From Breznakiella homolactica (GTDB lineage: Bacteria; Spirochaetota; Spirochaetia; Treponematales; Breznakiellaceae): DNA of 64,000 bases. The translations under genes were made by a program, and so were the position numbers. The stretch covers positions 4,464,001-4,528,000 of the forward strand of contig NZ_CP067089.2 of assembly GCF_016616095.2 (NCBI RefSeq), in the 5' to 3' direction. The notes beneath the pieces were generated by a model. The model searched no databases. It saw nothing but the letters and a program-made list of their open reading frames with translations, and was not told where the DNA came from. Of the stretch, positions 9,180 to 16,917 are shown one piece after another; within the stretch, counting starts at the first letter, position 1; every line of letters starts with the position of its first letter.

Positions 9180-10381
9180 TGAAACAGGGGAAAATAGATG
9201 CCAGCGTCTATTTGCTGGTTTTGATTATTCTGCTTCTTATCGGCGGAACGATTTTTACGGTTTTTATCCTGCGCCAGGATCCGCTGGAGGAGATTTTTGC
9301 CGGCGACCGGGTGATTAATACCCTTTTCATTATTGAAGATCAGAAAAAACCCCTCAGTTCCTTTGTTCTCCTGTATTATCCGGCCACAAAACGGGCCGCC
9401 GTGTTTGACATTCCCGGCGAAGTCGGCCTTATAATTCAGCAGATAAACCGGGTGGACCGGATAGATACGGTGTACTCACCCCAGAAACCCGATCCCTATG
9501 AGGTGGAGATCGAACGGCTTCTGGGGCTCGATATTAATTTTTCGGTGGTCTTCACCCTGGAAAATTTCGGGAAACTGGTGGATCTCATCGAAGGTATCGA
9601 TATTTTTATTCCCTCCCGGATTGAACTGCTCGAGGAAGGGGATCCCATCCTGTTCCCTTCGGGAATGGTCCGGCTTGACGGGGAAAAGGTGCGGCGTTAT
9701 CTCGCCTTCCGCCATGAGGAAGAAGAATCCGAGGTGGTCCATACCCGGCGCCAGCGGGTTTTTCTGGGACTCATAAAACGGCTGGGGGAACAGAACGAAT
9801 TTCTCAAAAAACCGGCGGCGGCGAAGTTTTTCCACGGGCTTATGCGGAGCGATATGAGCCAGACCACCAGGACGAGATTGTTTGATGAATTGAGGGGAAT
9901 CGATACTGACCGGGTGAGCGCCCAGATCGTTACCGGAAACATCCGGGAGGTTTCCGGCCAGCGGCTTATTTTTCCGTATTACGACGGCAGCCTGATAAAA
10001 GAGGTGGTCCGCCAGAATCTTTCGAGCCTGACCCGTCAGGTGGAAGGGACCATGACGGAACGGGTTTTTACTGTGGAAGTGCTCAACGGGACACCGTCGA
10101 GCGGTCTGGCCCGGCGTACCGCGGATCTGCTCCAGGGATTCGGCTATGATGTAATTACCGTCGGAAATGCCGACGAAAATGATGTGGAGCGTACGGAAAT
10201 TATCGACCGGTCCGGATACGATGCTATGGTGCGAATATTCGCGGACCTTATCCGGTGTCAGAACATACGTTCGGAAGTTCCGGCGCCGGAGGATATGGAT
10301 GTGCGGAATTTTGAATATAAAGCGGATTTTACTTTAATACTTGGCAGGGATTTTAATGGGCGATACGTTACGAACCGATGA
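9179..10381 (+). CDS. LytR-CpsA-Psr (LCP) family protein with LytR C-terminal domain
   Basis: A 400-residue membrane-anchored protein with one N-terminal transmembrane helix (residues 10-32). An LCP domain follows (LVDLIEGIDIFIP; YLAFRHEEEESEV; HTRRQRVFLGLI), then a LytR_C domain near residues 295-360 (FTVEVLNGTPSSGLARRTADLLQ). LCP enzymes attach glycopolymers to peptidoglycan in Gram-positive bacteria. In this protein the usual IPRDT-like segment reads FDIPGEVG, so one conserved Arg appears to be missing while the RRQ pair is kept. Its role in a two-membrane spirochaete is unknown. It overlaps both neighbours. Confidence 0.85.
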
Positions 10382-10736
10382 CGCGGCGTTTGCGGTTGAA
10401 TTAGGCAGACTGATCCAGGACCACCGCGGCGGTGACGTGGTCGTTATGGACCTCCGGGAACTGCATATGTGGACTGATTTTTTTGTGGTCGCCACGGTTA
10501 CCAGTTCCGCTCATCTGGCGGGACTCCAGCGGCATATTAAGGATTTCTGCGTCCAGAATTCAATAGAAATTGTAAGGCGGCACAAAAAAGTGCCCGCCGG
10601 CGACGAGTGGAGCCTCATAGACCTTGGAAATATCGTTGTCCATCTGATGACGTCAAAGGCCCGGTCTTTTTACGAATTGGAGCGGCTTTGGAGCGGAGCA
10701 TCGATTGTCTTTAAGGGAAACAACCCCGAAGGTTAA
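10356..10736 (+). CDS. rsfS: Ribosomal silencing factor RsfS (Iojap family)
   Basis: A protein of 126 residues that binds L14 on the 50S subunit and blocks subunit joining in starvation. Diagnostic segments are DVVVMDLRELHMWTDFFVVAT, SSAHLAGLQRHIKD, and EWSLIDLGNIVVHLM. ATG 10356 was preferred over an upstream TTG at 10341 because CAGGGA sits 6-11 nt before it. The gene overlaps the end of the LCP gene by 26 bp. A strong terminator follows. Confidence 0.94.
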   Translation: MGDTLRTDDAAFAVELGRLIQDHRGGDVVVMDLRELHMWTDFFVVATVTSSAHLAGLQRHIKDFCVQNSIEIVRRHKKVPAGDEWSLIDLGNIVVHLMTSKARSFYELERLWSGASIVFKGNNPEG

Positions 10737-10744
10737 GACGAAAA

Positions 10745-10774
10745 GCGCGGCCCGGATTACGGGCCGTTTTTTTA
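10745..10774 (+). terminator. Intrinsic terminator of the rplU-rsfS operon
   Basis: CGGCCCG (10748-10754), a short loop ATTA and CGGGCCG are followed by seven T residues. It lies right after rsfS. Confidence 0.88.
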
Positions 10775-10843
10775 AAATACCATACACACCGGGGAATCCC
10801 TGTCAGCATCGGCGCGCCAAAAATTCCCGGTGACTAATTATCC

Positions 10844-11140
10844 TTATTCGTCAAAATCGTCGTAATCGATGTCTTCTTCATAATCAAAGTCATCGTCATC
10901 ATCATCAAAATCGTCGTCATCGTCTTCGAAGTCATCGTCTTCAAAATCATCATCAAAATCATCGTCCATGTCGTCAAAGTCATCGTCTTCTTCTTCATCT
11001 TCGATGTCATCATCGTCGTCGTCGTCAAAGGCGAAAAAAGGATAGGGCGAATTTTTTTCCTGTACATCCGTCAGGGGCATAAGACAAAGTTCGTCTTGCT
11101 CGTCGGTAATGGTTTCAAACAGAACCATGGCATACTCCAT
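10844..11140 (-). CDS. Extremely acidic small protein with Asp-rich tail
   Basis: A 98-residue protein. The first 35 residues are ordinary (MEYAMVLFETITDEQDELC, then MPLTDVQEKNSPYPFFAF). Residues 39-98 consist almost wholly of Asp and Glu with regular Phe, Met, Tyr and Ile spacers (DDDFDD, DDDFED units). I do not recognise a family. A good minus-strand promoter lies upstream. The first ATG has no well-spaced ribosome site, while an ATG four codons in (11128) has GGAG seven bases before it, so the true start may be there. The tail resembles acidic tails of nucleic-acid mimics and of the RNA polymerase delta subunit, but this is composition only. Confidence 0.65.
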   Translation of the reverse strand: MEYAMVLFETITDEQDELCLMPLTDVQEKNSPYPFFAFDDDDDDDIEDEEEDDDFDDMDDDFDDDFEDDDFEDDDDDFDDDDDDFDYEEDIDYDDFDE

Positions 11141-11160
11141 TAGATCTTGATATCCCTTGA

Positions 11161-11190
11161 AACATAAGGGAGACTTTCCATATCTGTCAA
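11161..11190 (-). promoter_or_regulatory. Candidate promoter for the acidic protein
   Basis: On the minus strand TTGACA (11190-11185) and TATGTT (11166-11161) are separated by 18 nt, facing the gene that starts at 11140. Confidence 0.6.
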
Positions 11191-11290
11191 CAGGTTTTTT
11201 GCATTTTTGTTATTATTTTATTGAAATATTGATTTTTTGCATTTCCCCGGAAATTTCAGAAAATCCCGGTAAACCGATACCGCCGCAGGC

Positions 11291-11318
11291 TTTACAAAAC
11301 TGCGCAAATTGTTATAAT
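11291..11318 (+). promoter_or_regulatory. Candidate promoter of ispE with a very short leader
   Basis: TTTACA (11291-11296), 16 nt, TATAAT (11313-11318). The expected start point is about 4 nt before the ATG at 11329, so the mRNA would be nearly leaderless. The region upstream to 11200 is very A+T-rich. Confidence 0.65.
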
Positions 11319-11328
11319 AAGGACCTCA

Positions 11329-12234
11329 ATGTGTGCGGCCCTGACGGTTGAAGCGCCCTGCAAAGTAAACATACACCTCCGGGTTCTGGGCAGGCGCAGC
11401 GACGGTTATCACAATCTGGAAAGCATCTTTCTGGCGCTTTCCTTTGGTGATATCCTGCGGTTTGAGGTTTTTGAACCCCATATCAGCCGGCCGGATGAAA
11501 TCCGGATACAGCCGGAACTCCCCGCTGGGGACAGCAGTATAGCAAAGGCTGTATCCCTTTTCCGTTCCGTGACGGGATTTTCCGGGGCAGTAAAAATTGA
11601 GGCTGAAAAAAGAATACCCCTGGGGGCCGGCCTTGGCGGAGGATCATCCGACGCCGCGGCAACCCTCATGGTTTTAAACAGGCTGTCCGGCCTTTTTCTG
11701 CCGGAGCGGGAGCTCCAGCGCATGGCACTGCAGCTGGGCAGTGACGTGCCGTTTTTCCTGCGGGGCGGGGCGGCGTACGTGACCGGAAGGGGTGAAATAA
11801 TCGAACCCCTGGATCCGCCGGAGCACTTATGGATTGTGCTGGTTAATCCCGGGATATTCAGCGGCACACCGGAAGCTTTCGCGCTGATGGACCGGAATGG
11901 GGACACCCTCTGGACGCAGCAGCTTCCGAAGGAAGAATTGGTCCGGGCCCTGTCCGGTGATCCGGCTTCGTGGCCCTACCGGAACGACTTCCTGGCGCTC
12001 TTTCTGAGCCGGGGAACCGCGGCCGTCAGAGACGGGTATACGCGGATTTTAGAGGAATTAGAGGCCTTAGGGGCTGACTTTGCCGGTCTTTCAGGATCGG
12101 GATCAACCTGTTTTGGAGTATTTAAAGATAAGAGAGTCGCAGAAAAAGCGGAAAAAGCACTGATTTCGCGGTGGTCTTTTGCACAGATGACGTTTCCTCT
12201 TGCGCGTACAGGTATTACGGTATTAAAATGTTAG
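11329..12234 (+). CDS. ispE: 4-diphosphocytidyl-2-C-methyl-D-erythritol kinase
   Basis: A 301-residue GHMP kinase that phosphorylates CDP-methylerythritol in the MEP route to isoprenoids. The N-terminus EAPCKVNIHLRVLGRRSDGYH is characteristic. The ATP-binding loop is PLGAGLGGGSSDAAATL (about residue 100), and the C-terminal GHMP motif is FAGLSGSGSTCFGVF. Length is normal. It is the first gene of a run with spoVG, tRNA-Gln and rplY, an order seen in other treponemes as far as I recall. Confidence 0.96.
   Translation: MCAALTVEAPCKVNIHLRVLGRRSDGYHNLESIFLALSFGDILRFEVFEPHISRPDEIRIQPELPAGDSSIAKAVSLFRSVTGFSGAVKIEAEKRIPLGAGLGGGSSDAAATLMVLNRLSGLFLPERELQRMALQLGSDVPFFLRGGAAYVTGRGEIIEPLDPPEHLWIVLVNPGIFSGTPEAFALMDRNGDTLWTQQLPKEELVRALSGDPASWPYRNDFLALFLSRGTAAVRDGYTRILEELEALGADFAGLSGSGSTCFGVFKDKRVAEKAEKALISRWSFAQMTFPLARTGITVLKC
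12200..12229 (+). promoter_or_regulatory. Possible spoVG promoter inside the end of ispE
   Basis: TTGCGC (12200-12205), 18 nt, TAAAAT (12224-12229), 38 bp ahead of the spoVG ATG. The match is modest. Confidence 0.35.
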
Positions 12235-12267
12235 TATACACCTGGACCGAATAAAAAGGAGAGCGCC

Positions 12268-12549
12268 ATGGAGATTACCGACATCAGGGTCCGAAAAGTG
12301 GCCGGTGAGGGAAAGCTTAAGGCATATGTAACGGTTACATTTGATGACTGCTTTGTGGTTCATAATGTAAAAATCATTGAAGGAAAGAGCGGCATTTTTA
12401 TTGCTATGCCGAGCCGGAAAACAAGAGCTGGAGAATACAAGGATGTAGCCCATCCCATTCATCCGGAATTCCGCGCTGAATTACAGAAGAGAATCCTGGA
12501 CCGGTATGATTCGGGGAATGTACAGGATGATCCTACTGTAGAGTTGTAG
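12268..12549 (+). CDS. spoVG: SpoVG family regulatory protein
   Basis: A small nucleic-acid-binding protein of 93 residues. In Borrelia and Staphylococcus the homologue binds DNA and RNA. Diagnostic sequence: EITDIRVRKV, LKAYVTVTFDDCFVVHNVKII, and FIAMPSRKTRAGEYKDVAHPI. The C-terminal helix is normal. AAGGAG lies upstream of the ATG. The tRNA-Gln gene begins 7 bp after the stop and is probably cut from the same transcript. Confidence 0.96.
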   Translation: MEITDIRVRKVAGEGKLKAYVTVTFDDCFVVHNVKIIEGKSGIFIAMPSRKTRAGEYKDVAHPIHPEFRAELQKRILDRYDSGNVQDDPTVEL

Positions 12550-12556
12550 GTATGAT

Positions 12557-12628
12557 TGGGACGTAGGCAAGTGGTAAGCCACCGGGTTTTGGCTCCGGCA
12601 TGCGCAGGTTCGAACCCTGCCGTCCCAA
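12557..12628 (+). tRNA. tRNA-Gln (anticodon TTG)
   Basis: A full cloverleaf is visible. The acceptor stem is TGGGACG/CGTCCCA, the D-arm contains GGCAAGTGGTAAGCC, and the anticodon loop TTTTGGC gives anticodon TTG. The T-arm is GCAGGTTCGAACCCTGC, and the discriminator base is A. CCA is not encoded. Confidence 0.96.
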
Positions 12629-12724
12629 ATACATGAACCCGGGAAAGGTCCGGTAGAGCTTTCCTGGAGTGTCAGCCCGTTGGTTTGACGTGTCCCAGTG
12701 TTGCAGTATGCAAGGAGTTGTACA

Positions 12725-13329
12725 ATGAGTCAGGTAGTTATCGCGGCCCGCAGCCGGGCCGATACCGGGTCGGGGGTAGCCCGGAGAATACGCCGCGCAG
12801 GCCGTATTCCCGCCGTTATGTACGGCCATTCAGGTAAATCCGTTATCCTCGATCTCGATGCGTTGGAATTCACCAACGGTATCAAGGGTATTTCGGAAAG
12901 TACCATCGTCAAGATTGAAATTGACGGAAAGGCCCATGAGGCGTTCGTAAAGGATACCCAGCGGAATATCCTGGATGGTAAAATCCTCCATGTCGATTTT
13001 TATGAAGTGGAAAGCGGAACCACTGTCCGCGCCAGGGTGCCTCTCCATATCAGCGGCAGCCCGGCGGGTGTCCGGGAAGGCGGCGTTTTTGAGTCCCCCT
13101 CCATGAAGTGGAAGTGGAATGTCTTCCCAAGGATCTTCCCGAACGGATCGAAGTGGACGTATCGGAACTCAAGGTTAACCAGTCGATCCACATCAGGGAT
13201 CTTAAACTCGGCGCCGGTGTCAAAATACTGTCCAACGGCGACCAGGTTGTGGCCTTGGTCAAGTATACCAAAGCCGAAACCGCTTCCGAAGAAGAATCCG
13301 CCTCCGAAGAAGGGGCGGCTAAGGAATAA
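12725..13329 (+). pseudogene. rplY: 50S ribosomal protein L25 (Ctc form), frameshifted
   Basis: L25/TL5 binds 5S rRNA. The first part (from ATG 12725, with AAGGAG upstream) reads MSQVVIAARSRADTGSG through HISGSPAGVREGGVFESP. The frame then breaks at a C5 run (13095-13099). The second part, in another frame, continues LHEVEVECLPKDLPERIEV through IHIRDLKLGAGVKI and ends in an acidic tail at 13329. One more C in the run would give a seamless protein of about 200 residues with both domains intact. This may be a sequencing error, a true mutation or a slippage site. The protein family itself is certain. Confidence 0.88.
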
Positions 13330-13385
13330 TATCCTGCCGTTTCCCGTAAGAGAGGCCGGATTTTGACTGCACTGATTGCTATTAG

Positions 13386-13420
13386 CCGTTCGTTCCCGGC
13401 GGAGCGGACGGTTTTTTTTT
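13386..13420 (+). terminator. Intrinsic terminator after rplY
   Basis: CCGTTCG (13386-13392) pairs with CGGACGG (13405-13411, one G-U) and is followed by nine T residues. GGAG for tilS begins right after the T run. Confidence 0.8.
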
Positions 13421-13432
13421 GGAGTTCCCGGC

Positions 13433-14848
13433 ATGGGGCCCGCTGAATTTGAAAAGGCCCTGGAAGACGGGCTGGGTTCCTGGCCCCGGGGTACGGCTTT
13501 TTTAGCCGCCGTATCCGGGGGGGCCGACTCCACCGCAATGCTCTCCGCCCTGGCTTCCCTGGTGGAGCGCCGGGGGTATAAATTCCGGTGCCTTCACGTA
13601 AACCATGGAATACGGCCCGCCGGCGACTGTTCCGGTGACGCCGAATTCGTCAGATCCCTCTGCAGAAACTTTAAGATACCCTGTACCATAGCAGCCGTAC
13701 CTCAGGGCAGAATTGCCGCCCGGGCCGAAAAAACCGGCGCCGGAATAGAAGACGCCGCCCGGTATTACCGCCGCCGGGCCTGGGAACGGGAACTGCGGCG
13801 TACCGGGGCCGCCAAGGTACTGGTGGCCCATACCCGGGATGATGCCCTGGAAACGCTGATTATGGCGGTTATCCGGGGCGCCGGCCCGGCGGGGCTGTCC
13901 TGGATGCCCCGGCAGCGGGGGAATGTGCTCCGTCCCATGATCAGTCTTACCCGGGTGGATGTGCTCGGATACCTTAAGGACCGGAATATTTCCTACCGGA
14001 CCGACGCGACCAACAGCGATACCCGGTATTTCCGCAATCGGATCCGACACACCCTGATTCCCCTCCTGGACGAACAGTTTCCCGGGTGGAAAACCGGAGC
14101 GGCTTCCCTGGGAAAGACCCAGCGCCTGGTTTCATCTTATCTGGTCAGGGAAGCCGCTGAACGGATTCAATGGAAAACCGACGGAAACAGCCTGACAGTG
14201 CCGGAGGAACTTTTTTTCGGACGGCCCGGGATCCTCCGGGAGGAGGCGGTTTTTCAGGGGATAAACCGCGCCAAAAGACTTGGCGGAAAAGCCGCGCTCC
14301 GGGCCGATCCTCCCGCGGCGGAAAAGGTACCCCGGAGAAAAGTCCTGAGGTCCTTTGTCCGGGGAAACCTCAGTGCCTTGGATCTCGGTTCCTGCCGCCT
14401 GACACGGACGCACGGAACGGTCCGTATAGAGCCCGCCGTTTCCGGTTCTGATTCCGGCTTTTCACTCGCCATAGACCGTGAGGGGACCTATACCGCGGGG
14501 GGACTCACCGTAACCGTGGTTTCACCGGAATCCATGGAAAAACCCAGCCCGGCATCGGCAGGGTACTGGTTTTACGCGGGACTTCCCCTGATTTTCCGCT
14601 GCCGTGAACCCGGGGACCGTATACAGACATCCGGGAAGAATAAGCTCCTGAAGGATCTGCTGCCGGCCAAAGAGGCCCCGGGAAACCGGCGTTTTATTGT
14701 TGCCGAAGACTATAAAGGAATAATTGTGTGTATTGGACTAGCCCAAGGGGATGCAAAAATTCTACTATGTAGAGAGAATTGCTGCGATAGTAACCGGCCG
14801 CCCCCAGAGGGCGACCGACTAGTATACATCGGGGGTTTTGATGCTTGA
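13433..14848 (+). CDS. tilS: tRNA(Ile)-lysidine synthetase
   Basis: A protein of 471 residues that converts C34 of tRNA-Ile(CAU) to lysidine. The PP-loop ATP site is FLAAVSGGADSTAMLSAL (about residue 25). Also seen are CLHVNHGIRPAG and VAHTRDDALETLIM, followed by the RHTLIPLL region of the N-terminal domain. The C-terminal TilS domain has FRCREPGDRIQTSGKNKLLKDLL. ATG 13433 has GGAG 9 nt upstream; the longer frame would start in the terminator. The 3' end overlaps ftsH by 8 bp. Confidence 0.93.
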   Translation: MGPAEFEKALEDGLGSWPRGTAFLAAVSGGADSTAMLSALASLVERRGYKFRCLHVNHGIRPAGDCSGDAEFVRSLCRNFKIPCTIAAVPQGRIAARAEKTGAGIEDAARYYRRRAWERELRRTGAAKVLVAHTRDDALETLIMAVIRGAGPAGLSWMPRQRGNVLRPMISLTRVDVLGYLKDRNISYRTDATNSDTRYFRNRIRHTLIPLLDEQFPGWKTGAASLGKTQRLVSSYLVREAAERIQWKTDGNSLTVPEELFFGRPGILREEAVFQGINRAKRLGGKAALRADPPAAEKVPRRKVLRSFVRGNLSALDLGSCRLTRTHGTVRIEPAVSGSDSGFSLAIDREGTYTAGGLTVTVVSPESMEKPSPASAGYWFYAGLPLIFRCREPGDRIQTSGKNKLLKDLLPAKEAPGNRRFIVAEDYKGIIVCIGLAQGDAKILLCRENCCDSNRPPPEGDRLVYIGGFDA

Positions 14849-16766
14849 TAATAAGAATGACAATACGCCGCCCCGGCCGTCTCTGAATACCGGCCGGCCG
14901 AACCGTTTTGCCTTGATCTTTTTCCTTGTCATGGTGGGGCTTTTTATCGCCTATTTTTTCAGGAGCGATACCTCTTCAATCCAGGAAATTCCCTATTCGA
15001 CATTTACCAATTACCTCGACCGAAACGAAGTGGTGGCGGTAAAGATTCTCGATAATACCACCATTGAAGGAACCGTGAAAGGCGCCTCCGGAGAACTTGT
15101 CCGTTTCAAGACCCTTATCCCCTATCAGGACCCGTACCTTCTGCCGGCCCTCCAGGAAAAGGGTGTCAACGTATCCGGCGCCGTTACCGGCGTCAGCCCC
15201 TTCAGGATACTCCTGGAATTCCTGCCCTGGCTGATCGGATTCGGATTTATCTGGTTCATGTTCCGGAACATGCAGGGATCGGGAAACAAGGCTTTCCAGT
15301 TCGGCAAAAGCCGGGCAAAACGGTACCAGGATGAAGGGAAGAAGGTTACCTTCGCGGATGTTGCCGGCCAGGACGACGCCAAGTACGAACTTCAGGAGGT
15401 GGTTTCTTTTCTGAAGAATCCCCAGAAGTTTACGAAAATGGGGGCTAAAATCCCCAAGGGTGTGCTCCTGGTAGGCATGCCCGGAACCGGCAAAACCCTT
15501 ATGGCCCGGGCCGTGGCCGGGGAAGCGGGGGTCGCATATTTCCATATGTCCGGCTCAGACTTTGTTGAAATGTTTGTAGGTGTCGGGGCGAGCAGAGTCC
15601 GGGACCTGTTTGAGCAGGGCCGGCGGAGCGCCCCCTGTATTATTTTTATTGATGAATTGGATGCGGTCGGCCGGACCCGGGGCGCGGGATACGGCGGCGG
15701 CCATGATGAACGGGAACAGACCCTCAACCAGATGCTCGTTGAGATGGACGGTTTCGATTCCAAAGACGGTGTCATAATTCTGGCAGCCACCAACCGGCCG
15801 GATGTACTCGACCCCGCGCTCCTCAGACCGGGGCGTTTCGACCGCCAGGTGGTGGTGGCCATGCCGGATATCAAGGAACGGGAATCCATACTCAAAATCC
15901 ACGCCGCCAAGGTGCCCCTGGCACCGGAGGTCGATATGGTACGGGTCGCCCGTGCCACACCGGGAATGAGCGGCGCTGATATCGCGAACCTTGTCAACGA
16001 AGCCGCTCTCTACGCGGCCAGAAAGGATAAAAGCGCGGTGGAAATGTCCGATTTTGAGGAAGCCCGGGATAAAATTCTTATGGGTGTCGCCCGCAAATCC
16101 CTGGCAATGTCCGAAAAGGAACGAAAAATGACCGCCACCCATGAAGCCGGCCATGCCCTGCTTCATTATTACCTCAAAAACGCCGATCCGCTGCATAAAG
16201 TTACCATTGTTCCCCACGGAAGAGCCCTGGGTATGGCCATGTCCCTGCCCGAGGAAGACAGCTACAGCCGCACCAGAGGATGGCTCGAGGACCGGATCGT
16301 CATTGCATACGGCGGCTGGGTTGCGGAAAAACTCTTTTACAGCGAAACCACCACGGGGACCAAACAGGATATTCAGCAGGCCACCGACCTGGCCCGGCGT
16401 ATGGTCTGTGAATGGGGAATGGCGGAAGACCTGGGGCCCATTGCATACGGGCAGGAAGATGAACCGATCTTCCTGGGCAAGGAGATTGCCCGCCACAAGG
16501 ACTATTCCGAAGATACCGCCAAACGCATTGACCGGGCGGTACAGTCCGTTCTCGAGGGCGGCCGGTCCAAGGCCGAGCAGATCCTCGGTGACCATAAAGA
16601 TCAGCTGGAAAAGCTCAGCGATGCCTTGATTTCTCAGGAGACCATGCTTGACGACGATGTCCGCAGCCTTCTTGGCCTGCCTCCCCGGGAAAACTCCGCG
16701 TCGCTTTCGGATACAGTTAAAAATCCTGCGGAAGATGCCGGGGAAAAATCACCAACCTCACCCTAA
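14841..16766 (+). CDS. ftsH: ATP-dependent zinc metalloprotease FtsH
   Basis: A membrane AAA+ protease of 641 residues that degrades misfolded membrane proteins and regulatory proteins. Two transmembrane helices (about residues 18-38 and 118-135) flank the periplasmic part. The AAA domain has Walker A GMPGTGKT, Walker [10 protein letters not shown] and the SRH region [20 protein letters not shown]. The zinc site is HEAGH near residue 433. ATG 14841 is preferred over TTG 14838 on spacing to GGGGG. A second possible FtsH-like N-terminus appears at the end of the window. Confidence 0.96.
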   Translation: MLDNKNDNTPPRPSLNTGRPNRFALIFFLVMVGLFIAYFFRSDTSSIQEIPYSTFTNYLDRNEVVAVKILDNTTIEGTVKGASGELVRFKTLIPYQDPYLLPALQEKGVNVSGAVTGVSPFRILLEFLPWLIGFGFIWFMFRNMQGSGNKAFQFGKSRAKRYQDEGKKVTFADVAGQDDAKYELQEVVSFLKNPQKFTKMGAKIPKGVLLVGMPGTGKTLMARAVAGEAGVAYFHMSGSDFVEMFVGVGASRVRDLFEQGRRSAPCIIFIDELDAVGRTRGAGYGGGHDEREQTLNQMLVEMDGFDSKDGVIILAATNRPDVLDPALLRPGRFDRQVVVAMPDIKERESILKIHAAKVPLAPEVDMVRVARATPGMSGADIANLVNEAALYAARKDKSAVEMSDFEEARDKILMGVARKSLAMSEKERKMTATHEAGHALLHYYLKNADPLHKVTIVPHGRALGMAMSLPEEDSYSRTRGWLEDRIVIAYGGWVAEKLFYSETTTGTKQDIQQATDLARRMVCEWGMAEDLGPIAYGQEDEPIFLGKEIARHKDYSEDTAKRIDRAVQSVLEGGRSKAEQILGDHKDQLEKLSDALISQETMLDDDVRSLLGLPPRENSASLSDTVKNPAEDAGEKSPTSP

Positions 16767-16800
16767 AGGGACGTCAGACTTTTAGTCTGAGGTTGTTGGT
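16751..16800. repeat. Inverted repeat across the ftsH stop codon
   Basis: ACCAACCTCA (16751-16760, the last ftsH codons) is answered by TGAGGTTGTTGGT (16788-16800), with two extra bases. A smaller hairpin CAGAC/GTCTG lies inside. The outer arm is therefore an inverted copy of the gene's own 3' end. No T run follows, so terminator function is uncertain. Confidence 0.6.
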
Positions 16801-16820
16801 TCTGTAAGGTAAGGATTGTA

Positions 16821-16892
16821 TGCGGGTTTAATACCCAAAAAGCCAAACCTTTCATTGAAAAAAGCCTTGAAGGGTAGGGTATTAAACCCACA
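16821..16892. repeat. 16-bp inverted repeat upstream of the 16918 gene
   Basis: TGCGGGTTTAATACCC (16821-16836) is matched by GGGTATTAAACCCACA (16877-16892) with one mismatch. The 40 bases between contain AAAGCC twice. It could be an operator or an mRNA leader hairpin. Confidence 0.6.
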
Positions 16893-16917
16893 GGCGAATA
16901 GAAACCGGAGGCCTGCT

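Noticed and set aside
10834-11067. Second minus-strand frame rich in Thr and Met overlapping the acidic protein
   Set aside because: It is the shifted reading of GAT/GAA repeats; no ribosome site.
13095-13099. Programmed -1 frameshift signal in rplY
   Set aside because: No downstream pseudoknot or upstream Shine-Dalgarno-like stimulator was seen, and a one-base homopolymer error explains it more simply; kept only as an alternative.
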